A DNA stretch of 64,000 nt from Kordia sp050633145 (lineage in GTDB: Bacteria; Bacteroidota; Bacteroidia; Flavobacteriales; Flavobacteriaceae): contig NZ_JBOEFY010000043.1 in NCBI RefSeq assembly GCF_050633145.1, positions 1 through 64,000 of the forward strand, in the 5' to 3' direction. Positions within the stretch are counted from its first letter, which is position 1. Every line of letters starts with the position of its first letter. The translations under genes and the position numbers were made by a program. The notes below the pieces were generated by a model that worked only from the letters and a program-made list of their open reading frames with translations, searched no databases and was not told the DNA's origin. Below, in pieces: positions 26,079 to 36,600 of the stretch.

Positions 26079-29000
26079 TTAATTTTCGGGAAGCTGTTCC
26101 ATAATTTGATACGTACTGAAATTTAGGAAGTTTCCTGGATGCGCTAATACATTTTGTAAAACAAAAGGTGTATCTGGTGTTGTTCCTGAATATTGTGTGT
26201 TTCCATCCATATTCATATCATTACTATTGTATCCTGCTACTACAAATGTGGGGAAGTTTAAAAAGTTCCCAGGATCATTCAATACATTTGATAAGATACT
26301 AGGCACATCAGGTGTTGTTCCCGAATATTGTATTGCCGTATCGCCATTTGCATTTCCTGTCCACATTCCGACAATATTAGTTGGCATACCAGCAACTGTT
26401 TGTGCATTGCTACCAAATGTAATTTGATTGTTACTATTCGTAAAATCCACTATTTCTGTCATTTCTGACAATGCAACGGTAGCTGCTGTCATAATTCCTA
26501 AGTGATTTCTATGTTTTAAGACCACATAATACATGTCAGGAGATACTTGAGAAATCGTTACAGGAGAAATTCCATCTACAGCGCTTACTACATCACCATC
26601 ACGTTGCAATAAGGCGGATGTTCCTTTTATTACGATTGTATTGTCCGTTGCATCGCGCAATTCAACCCAAATCCAATCGACAATAGCATCATTTCCTGTG
26701 ACATCAAATACGGTACTTACTGTCGTTGCGCTATCGCTGTACGGACTTGTTAATGGAAGTAAACTATTACTTCGTAAATCGTCGCGCATTAATGTTTCTT
26801 CACCCATGTTAGGATTTAAAATGGCTCCTTGCAAAAATACTTTTGGAGATAGCAATACAATTGAGCAGAAGTCATTTGTATCTGTGATGGTTACAGTTGC
26901 TGTTTGTTCTGTAATATTTCCATTGGTATCTGTAGCTGTAAGCGTTACTGTATTTTCCCCTATATTAGAACAGTCAAAAGTTGTTTGCGAAGCAACAAAA
27001 GTGTCTACGCCGCATGAATCTTCAACTTCTCCTGTTACTGGTATAAAAGCAACTACATCATTTGAAGCTGACCATTGAGCTGCATTACGCCCTGGAACAA
27101 TAATGGCTGCTGTTCCATCTATATTTTCAAGACCTTGAGTTTTGTTAGCTGATAGATCTGGAATATTCGTCGCATGAATTTCAATACGGTTGGTTCCTTC
27201 AAAAAGTTTTACTTGTGTAGTAGTTGCGTCTGTATTATCATTAAAATCAATATGTAATACGGCATCAAAATCCATGATTAAAACACGATTTGGAGCCGTA
27301 CCAATAGTTTCGTAACGAATAGTTCCTCCTGCTTCTGGATCATAATCATCCCAATCGAAAGCAATTAAATTATTTGGATCATTAACATCAGGTAACAATT
27401 GCCCCTCATAGAATCCGTTATCATTTATAGCTGTAAAAGTGATAAAACCATTAGATGAAATGTGAAAGTTGTTGTACAGATTACCATAAAATGCAAATTC
27501 AAACCCAATTGGCAATGCTGAAGTAATTTCATCATCAAAAAGTGAAACTTCTGTACCTGTTGTTGAGATATCTTCTCTGTTGAATGTTCCTGTTTGATCT
27601 ACAGTGTAGTCACTTGCTAATAGATCTAGTCCTAAAAAATCTTCCGGTGTTAGTGAAACGGTTCTATCCATAGTAAGATCAAGTGTTATATTTTGTGTCG
27701 TGAAAGTAGGTCCTTCTTCATCTACGACAGTGACATCATAACTACAAGTAACGGTACCACCTGTATTGTCTAAGGTATCATATGCAAATGTTGTGGTAGT
27801 TCCTACTGCTAGAAATGTTCCGCTTGGAGGTCCTGCAGTAACGTTACTTGCACAAGGATAATTATACGTAACTCCACAGGCATTAGGTTCTGCTTGCAAG
27901 GTTAGATTTCCAGGACATGATGGTATTGTTATTGTAACTGTTGTGGTACAGGTAGTCGAATTACCATCTCCATCTGTTGCAGTTACTGTAACTAGATTAT
28001 CTCCAATATCTGCACAGGTAAATACAGTTTTATCTAAGGAAACACCTGCTGTTTGACAATTATCTGTAAAACTAGTTAATAGACTATTTGGATCTAGTAT
28101 TACACTTCCTGTTCCATCTAATTCTGCAGTGTAAGAAGGTACACACTGTATTACTGGTGGCACTTGATCGTTAAGAATAAAAAACACATTCGAAGTTGTC
28201 ACATTTCCATTTACATCTGTTACCGTAATAGTGGCATTATTAAACCCAGCATCACTACAATCAAGAGTTGCTGGACTAATCACTGTACTTGCAATACCAC
28301 AATCGTCTGTAACCGTTGTATTTAATGTTGCTGCATCTAATGTCAGCGTTCCATCACTGCCTAAACTTATAAATTGAAAAGGTCCTGAAGGTGTATTTAT
28401 CACTGGTGGACTTTCTAAAACAGTTACTGTTACATCAATTACTGTACTATTATTTTGTTCGTCTGTAGCTGTAAGTTGAATCATAGTATCTCCAACATTT
28501 GTACAGGTGAAATCTGTTTGACTTAAGCTTACGTTTATATTAGCTTCTGCGCTACAATTATCTGTAAATGTATATCCAAAATCTGCTGGGTTTACTGTTA
28601 CATTTCCTGTGTTGTCTAAAGTAACGGTTAAAGCAGGTGTTCCTGCAGGAGAAAGGTCTCCACGAACCCAAACACGGTGAATGGTACTTTGACTGTTTGC
28701 AGGACTCGCTACAGTAGGTGTATCATCTACTTCCCAACGATTTCCTAAACCACGAATTCCCCAGTGATTTTGACCACTACTAAAGAATGGAAACTCTGTT
28801 AATGCATTGTCACCTTGACTTGCAAAAAAATTTCCTGCTAGTGCAGGAATGTTAGCGGTATGTCCTGTAAGTGTTGTAAAATTAGCAGGATTATTGATTC
28901 CTCCAAAATGGCCTAAACCTGTTTTAAGGTAATTTAAACCACTTATATAAGAGGTTTTAAAGTTAATAATACGACTATGTCCTGTGGTTTCTCCATAAAA

Positions 29001-29423
29001 ACGGATTTCTTCAAAATCGATAGCCGCTGCCAACGCATTTCCCATGTGTCCCCAATTGGCAGTTCCTGCTTCATTGTCTCCTACAGTTGAAGAACCTAAT
29101 AAAGGAAGATCGGTATTTCGTATGGTAAGATCCGTATTATCTCCCGCCAAATGCACATAATTCAATACCATGAGCCAACCGCCACCATCAGTGTCATTGT
29201 CTAAAACTCCTTGAAAAGTACTTCCATTAAAGTTAAAGTAATAGGTTCCGCTTGGCACACCACCAACTGTTGATAGTAGTAGGTTTCTGAAGGGGTTTGC
29301 CATAGTTCCGTCTCCTGCATTTCCAAATGTAGGTGCCGTTGTGTCTTCTCCAGGTCCACATTGTGCGTGGGCTGTGAAGGTATTAGCAATTAAAATAAGA
29401 AAAATAAGTAGTGTTTTTTTCAT
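26079..29423 (-). CDS. Large surface protein: fibrinogen-like domain, HYR-like repeats, dockerin-like module
   Basis: 1114 residues with a signal peptide (ending AHAQ). Residues about 35-270 resemble a fibrinogen-related C-terminal domain: NPFRNLLLSTVGGVPSGTYY, then GGGWLMVLNYVH and NHWGIRGLGNRWEVD. About 270-600 are several HYR/Ig-like repeats with Cys pairs (FTDNCSAEANINVSLSQTDF, VTATDGDGNSTTCTTTV). About 600-810 contain a nidogen-like segment (LPIGFEFAFYGNLYNNFHIS...ISSNGFITF). The final 250 residues are the shared dockerin-like module ending EQLPEN. The mix suggests adhesion to glycans or glycoproteins. It has its own copy of the AATAGGGT-N16-GTC motif upstream. Confidence 0.8.
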   Translation of the reverse strand: MKKTLLIFLILIANTFTAHAQCGPGEDTTAPTFGNAGDGTMANPFRNLLLSTVGGVPSGTYYFNFNGSTFQGVLDNDTDGGGWLMVLNYVHLAGDNTDLTIRNTDLPLLGSSTVGDNEAGTANWGHMGNALAAAIDFEEIRFYGETTGHSRIINFKTSYISGLNYLKTGLGHFGGINNPANFTTLTGHTANIPALAGNFFASQGDNALTEFPFFSSGQNHWGIRGLGNRWEVDDTPTVASPANSQSTIHRVWVRGDLSPAGTPALTVTLDNTGNVTVNPADFGYTFTDNCSAEANINVSLSQTDFTCTNVGDTMIQLTATDEQNNSTVIDVTVTVLESPPVINTPSGPFQFISLGSDGTLTLDAATLNTTVTDDCGIASTVISPATLDCSDAGFNNATITVTDVNGNVTTSNVFFILNDQVPPVIQCVPSYTAELDGTGSVILDPNSLLTSFTDNCQTAGVSLDKTVFTCADIGDNLVTVTATDGDGNSTTCTTTVTITIPSCPGNLTLQAEPNACGVTYNYPCASNVTAGPPSGTFLAVGTTTTFAYDTLDNTGGTVTCSYDVTVVDEEGPTFTTQNITLDLTMDRTVSLTPEDFLGLDLLASDYTVDQTGTFNREDISTTGTEVSLFDDEITSALPIGFEFAFYGNLYNNFHISSNGFITFTAINDNGFYEGQLLPDVNDPNNLIAFDWDDYDPEAGGTIRYETIGTAPNRVLIMDFDAVLHIDFNDNTDATTTQVKLFEGTNRIEIHATNIPDLSANKTQGLENIDGTAAIIVPGRNAAQWSASNDVVAFIPVTGEVEDSCGVDTFVASQTTFDCSNIGENTVTLTATDTNGNITEQTATVTITDTNDFCSIVLLSPKVFLQGAILNPNMGEETLMRDDLRSNSLLPLTSPYSDSATTVSTVFDVTGNDAIVDWIWVELRDATDNTIVIKGTSALLQRDGDVVSAVDGISPVTISQVSPDMYYVVLKHRNHLGIMTAATVALSEMTEIVDFTNSNNQITFGSNAQTVAGMPTNIVGMWTGNANGDTAIQYSGTTPDVPSILSNVLNDPGNFLNFPTFVVAGYNSNDMNMDGNTQYSGTTPDTPFVLQNVLAHPGNFLNFSTYQIMEQLPEN

Positions 29424-29465
29424 AAGTAGGTAAAATTAAAATGTATAAGATTGTTGTCTATAACT

Positions 29466-29494
29466 ATGACTTGTTTTTAGAATGATACCCTATT
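29466..29494 (-). promoter_or_regulatory. Putative ECF-type promoter (AATAGGGT-N16-GTC)
   Basis: Minus strand AATAGGGTA (29494-29486), 15 bases, then GTCAT (29470-29466). It is located 43 bases upstream of the 29423 start codon. Same spacing as the other copies. Confidence 0.75.
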
Positions 29495-29512
29495 TTTTTA
29501 TTCTGATTTTTT

Positions 29513-32500
29513 TTATTCATTTTCTGGCAATTGTTCTATGATTTGGTATGTACTGAAGTTTAAAAAGTTTCCTGGATGCGCTAATACATTTTGTAAAATA
29601 AACGGTGTATCAGGAGTTGTTCCTGAATATTGCGTTTTTCCATCCATATTTACATCATGTATGGAATACCCATTTATGAGATACGTTGGAAAATTTAAAA
29701 AGTTTCCTGGATCATTTAATACTACTGACAAGATGCTTGGTGAATCTGGAGTGGTTCCTGAGTATTGAATAATGGCATCTCCATTTACATTTCCACTCCA
29801 CATTCCTTCAATTCCATTAGGCGTACCAGAAGTTGTCTGAGCATTGCTTCCGTTTACGAGTGTTGTGTTATTCGCAAAGTTTACATATCTAGGAGATTTT
29901 ATCATTTTTAAAGGAGTCATATTCATAATTCCTAAATGATTTCTATGCTTCACTACTACATGATAATCTCCTATAGTCGTTGTTTGCATTATTATAGATG
30001 AAACACCATCAACATCAACAATATGTCCATTACGTTGTATTAATGCAGATCTAGAACTAATAACAGCAGTGGTATTGGTAGCGTCTCTTAGCTCTAACCA
30101 TACCCAATCTACTATAGCTGTAGCACCTGTAGTATTAAAAACACTAGCATCACAAGTTAATGCATCTGCATAAGGACTTGTTGTTGGAATGAGTCCTTCT
30201 ACTCTTAAATCGTCTCGCATAAGTCGTTCTTCTCCCGTATTTGGGTTCAAAATTGCTCCTTGCAGATATGCGACAGGAATTAAGTTTACTTCACAACCAG
30301 ATCCGCCATCGGTAATATTCCAGCTATTCGTTGTCATTAATTCTGTTCTTTCTGCATCAGCTAAGCAATATAAACTTGCTCCACCATGAAAATTAATTCC
30401 TTGCGGTATTGCTGATTCTCCTTGCTTTATCGTTGCCCATCCAATTAAGGTAGTATCATAGTTTTCTAACGAAATAGTAACTCCATTAAACATATTGGTC
30501 ATGTTGGTAGCATTACTAATATTCCATTTACCCAATGATTGATTAAATGATAAGGCATCTCTAAACATATTTCGGAAATCGGTTACATTGCTAACATCCC
30601 AATCATCTAAATTTCCTGTATTTGAAATTCCACTAGCTCTAAACATATGTCGCACATCTGTAACATTTGACAAATCTGGAATTCCTGCATCATCAGCAAT
30701 AGTAAGGTTAGTACATCCATAAAAAGCACGTAACATACTTTGCCATTGAATATTACCCCACTTATTTACAGTTGTAATCTTATCTTTATCTCCTGAATTA
30801 TTAAAATATATTGCAGGAAAAGTTCCTTGAATATTTATTGTATACGTTCCAGCATTCACAAAATCGTGCGTAGCATCTCCTGTAAAAGGTGTTGTTTCAT
30901 TTCCATCTAGAAAGTCTCCATCACCATTCCAATCCACTTGATAATTATAAGAATGGTTACCCGTATCTGTTGGGATTGTTATTGTGGTATCTCCTGCTGC
31001 TACAGTCCATGTTGTTGTAAAATTAGAACAGTTACCATTAGGGAAATACGTATTGATAATTAAATCTATCTGAGCAACAATTTGCGCATGATAGTTTTGA
31101 GAATCCCAATTTGCAAAAGCAGTATTCACTTCTGCAGTGGAACCACCTATAGCTAAGTCAAGCTCATTTTTCCATGACGCAAATTCTGCTTGCGTTTGTG
31201 GAACTTGGTTTCGATAATACATCAAACGATTATAAATTTCGCAACCTTCTGGATATGAAGCTAAGTTTGTAACTTGCGCTGGTGTTGCTTGCATGCCCCA
31301 AAAGTGAAATAAAGGTGTTAGATTTTTATTATTTCCTGCGGCGGCAGCTCCTATATATTCGTCCATAGTTTTGTAACGAAAGTAATTTGTATCGGCTCCA
31401 CTTGCCCAAAGATTATAAAATTCTTTATGAATGTTCCCTACACTTTCAAAACCATACATCGCAAACATATCGTACCAATAACCAGCTCCTCGCTTTTGAT
31501 AATCGTATTGACCTTTATCCATAGGAGCGTTTGTTCTAAACTGATCTGTAATCATCCATTGCATTGCAGCTAAATCTCTATTAAGCTGACCTCCATATTC
31601 ATTATTAGTCATCGCACGATCAAAATCTTCATCAATTGTATATAAAAACGCAAAAGATGTCAATTGAGTAAACGCTTCCCGGTAGGCAACTGGCGTAGGC
31701 AACCATAACGTATGTCCCATTTCATGGAAAGTAACTCTCCAATGGGCTTCAAGATAATTATCATCAAATATTCGAAATGGACTCCATTGTGCCGACGGTG
31801 CATCAGTATTATATCCATTTACATGAATAGGTTTTGGATATCCATAACTTCCATTTCCTGAACTACAATCTGTATGAATGTATTCTGCACGAGGTCTTTC
31901 CATAGGTCTTCCCGCAACTACACTCGCCAAATCTTGCATCTTATCCCACTTTTTCATGATATCAGTGATATCTGTTTGATCAATGATACTGGTTGGAATG
32001 GTAAACATCCATTTGTCTGTCTCTATATCTGCCCAAGGCACATAATTATTATTTACATCGGTAACCCATTCACTTACGTTTTGAGGTTGCCCAGAAACCA
32101 TTCTGAAATAAGGAGCTTTTACTGCGCCATTAATGGTTACTGTATTCCAGCCTAGATCTACGCTTGCAGGAATTCTAAAATACAATGCGCCTCCAAAAGG
32201 ATTTGCTATTTCTGTAGTTGTACTTGTGATTTCTACTCGTTTTACAATATTTTTAAAACGTTGTAAACTTGAAACAAGTACCTCATCTTGATGCGAACCT
32301 GAGATAATTTCAATACCTTGATTTACCATTGAAGGTGGTACAGTAATCGTTACTAATTCACCTGGAGCTGCATAATATCCTGTAGGTCTGATGACTCCAT
32401 CTTCTTGATCTATTAAAAACATACCTGGATCTAGTATATAACTTCCATTGATAGCTACCTGACCATTAGAAACTCTTGGTGCGCTTGCACTTACGGGACC

Positions 32501-33586
32501 AGGAAATGCTTCATGCGCTTCAAACGAAACGCCTGCCATATTGGACATATTTCCTGAAACAAATGAACTGTTAAATATATCTTGCTGTAAATAGTAGGTT
32601 ACTCTTTCAAAGTTGTTTAGCATGTTTAAATCATACGTAGCAGCTCTATCATTAAACAACGGTGTGTTGTTGTTTTCAAAAGCTAATAAATAGGCATCAA
32701 TGTCTGTTTTAGCATTTGCATAACTTTGAATATGATTGAATAATATATCTTGCGTGTAGCCATCCATTTGTCCTTGGGTAAGTACTATATTTCCAAGAAT
32801 ATGGTCTGTCATTTGTTGCAATGCCGTTTGAAGTACAGGAATATCACCTGCTCTTGCAGGAACATGTGCTTGGAGATTGTCTATAATTAAAGAACCAGCA
32901 TTATTAGGGGCACTATAGGCATTATGATAATTCCATCCCCAACCTATAGATTGTGCTGAGTTTTGAATTCCGGTTTTTAATCCTTCTACATTAAAATTAT
33001 CTGGAAAAGTTCCTGAATTGTATATATCGTTAAAGCGTATATTCCAGGTTTCTAAATCATAATTCATCTTGAATGCAAGCTTAATTTCTTCGTTTATATT
33101 CAATTCTCCTGTACTTATGTATTGTGATCTAGCAGCTTCCCAGTTACCATCTGAGTAGTTTAGCCATACATCAAATTTACCAGGTATAGCAGATTTTCTG
33201 AGTGTAATCATAAAACCAGGGCTCGCTTCGGTTCCTCCTTGTTTCATTGCAAAAAGAGGTTTTCCTCCTAGCAACGATCCAGTATAGGTATATCGAAAAT
33301 CAATTTCAATTTCAAAAGAAGCATCACTTGTAAATAATGTTTTTAAACTTGGCTCTGGAACAAAGGCTTCATTAAAGTCTATCTCTAATCCTTGCCCACC
33401 AGAAGGTGTTGAAAAATAGGTTGGTGACTCATTAGGCGTATCTGCATCTCCAAATATTCCTGTAGTTCCAGAAATAGGATCATCAAGATTTCCTTCGAAA
33501 GAATAATTTACAACTTGAGCTTGCATGCTCAAAGTAAAGATCAAAACTGTAATTATAGTTAGTTTATTAATGTATTGTTTTTTCAT
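29513..33586 (-). CDS. M60-like zinc metalloprotease with BspA-like repeats and dockerin-like module
   Basis: 1357 residues. After the signal peptide (ending SMQAQ) comes a LamG-like jelly-roll (residues about 25-245: VNYSFEGNLDDPISG..., SFEIEIDFRYTY). A peptidase M60 (enhancin-like) region spans about 385-760, with the zinc motif HEMGH at 621-625 and a downstream Glu at 637 (HEXXH-x11-E). M60 enzymes cut mucin-type glycoproteins. About 950-1075 are BspA/DUF285 repeats (LSNVTDVRHMF, VSNVTDFRNMF, ISNATNMTNMF). The last 250 residues are the dockerin-like module. The upstream region has a leader similar to the 26079 gene but only a degenerate promoter motif (AATAAGATG near 33656). Activity on algal or animal glycoproteins is plausible. 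Confidence 0.85.
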   Translation of the reverse strand: MKKQYINKLTIITVLIFTLSMQAQVVNYSFEGNLDDPISGTTGIFGDADTPNESPTYFSTPSGGQGLEIDFNEAFVPEPSLKTLFTSDASFEIEIDFRYTYTGSLLGGKPLFAMKQGGTEASPGFMITLRKSAIPGKFDVWLNYSDGNWEAARSQYISTGELNINEEIKLAFKMNYDLETWNIRFNDIYNSGTFPDNFNVEGLKTGIQNSAQSIGWGWNYHNAYSAPNNAGSLIIDNLQAHVPARAGDIPVLQTALQQMTDHILGNIVLTQGQMDGYTQDILFNHIQSYANAKTDIDAYLLAFENNNTPLFNDRAATYDLNMLNNFERVTYYLQQDIFNSSFVSGNMSNMAGVSFEAHEAFPGPVSASAPRVSNGQVAINGSYILDPGMFLIDQEDGVIRPTGYYAAPGELVTITVPPSMVNQGIEIISGSHQDEVLVSSLQRFKNIVKRVEITSTTTEIANPFGGALYFRIPASVDLGWNTVTINGAVKAPYFRMVSGQPQNVSEWVTDVNNNYVPWADIETDKWMFTIPTSIIDQTDITDIMKKWDKMQDLASVVAGRPMERPRAEYIHTDCSSGNGSYGYPKPIHVNGYNTDAPSAQWSPFRIFDDNYLEAHWRVTFHEMGHTLWLPTPVAYREAFTQLTSFAFLYTIDEDFDRAMTNNEYGGQLNRDLAAMQWMITDQFRTNAPMDKGQYDYQKRGAGYWYDMFAMYGFESVGNIHKEFYNLWASGADTNYFRYKTMDEYIGAAAAGNNKNLTPLFHFWGMQATPAQVTNLASYPEGCEIYNRLMYYRNQVPQTQAEFASWKNELDLAIGGSTAEVNTAFANWDSQNYHAQIVAQIDLIINTYFPNGNCSNFTTTWTVAAGDTTITIPTDTGNHSYNYQVDWNGDGDFLDGNETTPFTGDATHDFVNAGTYTINIQGTFPAIYFNNSGDKDKITTVNKWGNIQWQSMLRAFYGCTNLTIADDAGIPDLSNVTDVRHMFRASGISNTGNLDDWDVSNVTDFRNMFRDALSFNQSLGKWNISNATNMTNMFNGVTISLENYDTTLIGWATIKQGESAIPQGINFHGGASLYCLADAERTELMTTNSWNITDGGSGCEVNLIPVAYLQGAILNPNTGEERLMRDDLRVEGLIPTTSPYADALTCDASVFNTTGATAIVDWVWLELRDATNTTAVISSRSALIQRNGHIVDVDGVSSIIMQTTTIGDYHVVVKHRNHLGIMNMTPLKMIKSPRYVNFANNTTLVNGSNAQTTSGTPNGIEGMWSGNVNGDAIIQYSGTTPDSPSILSVVLNDPGNFLNFPTYLINGYSIHDVNMDGKTQYSGTTPDTPFILQNVLAHPGNFLNFSTYQIIEQLPENE

Positions 33587-33681
33587 GAGTAGGTTGGGTT
33601 AAAATCAATATGAATAAAATTGTTGTTTATAGTTCTGATTTTGTTTTTGGAGTAACATCTTATTTCTTGTTTTACATCTCT

Positions 33682-36600
33682 TTATAGATTTTCAGGCAAT
33701 TGTGCTACAATTTGATAGGTACTGAAATTCAAGAAGTTTCCAGGATGCGCCAACACATTTTGTAAGATAAAAGGCGTATCAGGCGTAGTTCCTGAATATT
33801 GTGTTTTTCCATCCATATTCACATCATGCGCGGCGTAACCATTCATGATATACGTAGGAAAGTTTAAAAAGTTTCCTGGATCATTTAATACTATAGATAG
33901 GATACTTGGAGCATCTGGATTGGTCCCAGAGTATTGAACTAGTGCATCTTCATTTACATTTCCTGTCCACATGGCTATTTTTCCTGCTGGCATACCAAAT
34001 GTTGTTTGCGCATTGCTTCCAAATACATTTTGACTCGCTTGATTTGTAAAATCTATAACAGTAGGTGTTCCTTCCAAAAAGACAACACTTGTATTGGTCA
34101 TGATTCCTAAATGATTTCTATGTTTGATTGCGATATGATAATTTCCTTCTGGAACCACAAAACTGATTGTTGAAATTCCGTCTGTATTTACAACATCGCC
34201 ATCGCGTTGAAGCAATGCAGATTGACTAGCAATAATTGTTGTGTTTGTAGTTGCATCTCTCAATTCTATCCAAACCCAATCAACAATAGCATCAGCGCCA
34301 GTAACATCAAAAACTTCTGTTCTACAGGTTAATCCATCAGTATATGGACTTTGTACAGGAATTATGTTATTTACGCGAAGATCATCACGCATTAAGTTTT
34401 CTTCTCCTGTATTTGGATTGAGTGCAGCTCCTTGTAATAACACTGTTGCCGCTACTTCAATTGGATCTTTTCCTTCAACTACAAAATCATCAAGCACAAT
34501 TCCTTCTTCAGTAATGACGCCATCTGACACCAATCGCATTCTAAAAACAACATTGTCTTCATTTGTTAAGTCGGTTTCACCAATCAAAGCATTTTCCGTA
34601 AAGTTATACGCGTATTCTGTCATTGTTGTATTTGCGCCTGTCCACTGTGCTCCTGGACAACCTGGGCAATCTACTTGATCTAATCGATTACTATTGTACC
34701 AGTTTGGTTGACTGTTTACGGTTCCTAAGTTTTCCCATGTTTGTCCTCCGTTTAATGAGTATTGCACATTTGCCCAATCCCAATTTTCTTCTAGCATATA
34801 CGCCATTTGAAATTTTAAGACTGGATCTATGATTTGTGTAAAGTCATAACAATTAGAAACTAAATACGCATTTACATCCGTAGGATAATCTCCTGATAAG
34901 TTTGTCGCGTAGGCTTGTGTTCCAGAAGCTACACTATTTAAAGTTCCTCCACTTGGCACACCTCTTTGCCAAACTCCATTTTCAATAATTAATTCATCTT
35001 CTGGATTTTCGAAAGAGTTTATCATATTGAAATCTCCTGAAGCGTTGACACTAAAGTTTTGCGAACGAACATTGTTTGCTGCATTTCCATCATTTGTAAT
35101 TGTAGCATTTACATCTAGCGTAAATGTTCCTGAACCTACAGAGATTGCTGGCAAACTGATGGTAGTTTCTTCATTCGATTGCAACATTCCTGTCCAAGTA
35201 TAGTTGTAAGTTGTTCCACCAGTAATTCCATATGTAATGTTTATTTCCGTAATATCATCGATTCCGTTACTACGTACTTGTATTTGTGGCGAAATATCTC
35301 CGCAGTTTACAATAGCATTCGTAGGGTTTGTAATAGCACGTACACTTACATCATTTTGTAATAATTGTATTGGAATAGATGAACGCCATAATCCACGACC
35401 ATACGTTGCAGCTGTAATCGATTGATCGTCTAAATTAATTTCTAAATCTTCTATTTTTGTATTTGGAAGATTCGTCATAAATGGTTCCCAATCTGGACTA
35501 CTATCATCCAAACGATAGATTCCTAAATCGGTAGAAACATAAATAGGATTTAATGGATGATCTCCTTGGTGTACAATATCTTCTGGATATTCTGTTGCTA
35601 CTGGAAAGTTTCCAGTGATGTCTGTCCACGTTAATCCACCATCCGTAGTTTTAAAGACTCCTTTGTTTGCGTAATCTCCGTCTGTGGTAATCCACATTTG
35701 ATTTGGATCGTCTTTGTGAATGGCGATTCCTGCAATGGCGTTTCCAACTACATTGGTATTAAAGTCTAAGGTTTGTCCACCATCCGAGCTTACACGCAAA
35801 TTTTGATGTCCCGATGATACAATGATGTTTGGATTGGAAGGTGCAATTTCCATAATATCTGTATATCCTTGTAAGTCACCGACCAATTCCCACTCATAGG
35901 TTGTTCTGTTCAACTTAAATAAATTACTCCAAGCTGCATACACATCTCCATTACTATCTGCAGACAAAGGCGCCACCCAAACTCCTACACCTGAATTTGA
36001 AGGTTTAAAGACTCGTGTAAACCAACCATCGGCACGATTGGAGACATATAAAGTTCCTCCATCTTGCGTAAGTCCATAATAGGTATTATCGTCTGTTGGT
36101 GTTATTAATGCATTGACACCATCGCCAGGATGGAATGCTCGCCAATCTCCATTTACATCTAAACCATGTCCGCCATTGTCTTGCAAACCACCTGTAATGT
36201 TATTTGCATTTCCTTGTGCCACAGCGACATTGAAGAATTCGCCAATTTGCAATCCTTGATGGTGTGCTGTAAAATTTGTTCCGCTGTCTTCACTGGTGTA
36301 GATTCCTCCATCAGAGGCTACATAAACTTTTCCTGCAACCACACGAATGCTATGCATATCGGCATGTGTATAGGCTTCTGTCAATTGGTCCCAGCGATTG
36401 AGTTTGTCCCACACTTGTCCACCATTGGTAGATTTCCAAACGTCCATGACTCCAATATACAGTTCGTTTGCATTGGTGTCTGAAACACCTATTGCCATAT
36501 TGTACCAAACTTGGCTATTTCCGATTAAGGTATAACCACCAGTATCTCTTGTTGTAAAACTTTGTCCGCTATTGGTTGATCTGTAAATACCATGATCACG

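Noticed and set aside
33628..33660. AATAAGATG...ATCAG upstream of the M60 gene as a full member of the ECF motif set
   Set aside because: Both boxes are altered and the offset differs by one base. It is noted as degenerate only.
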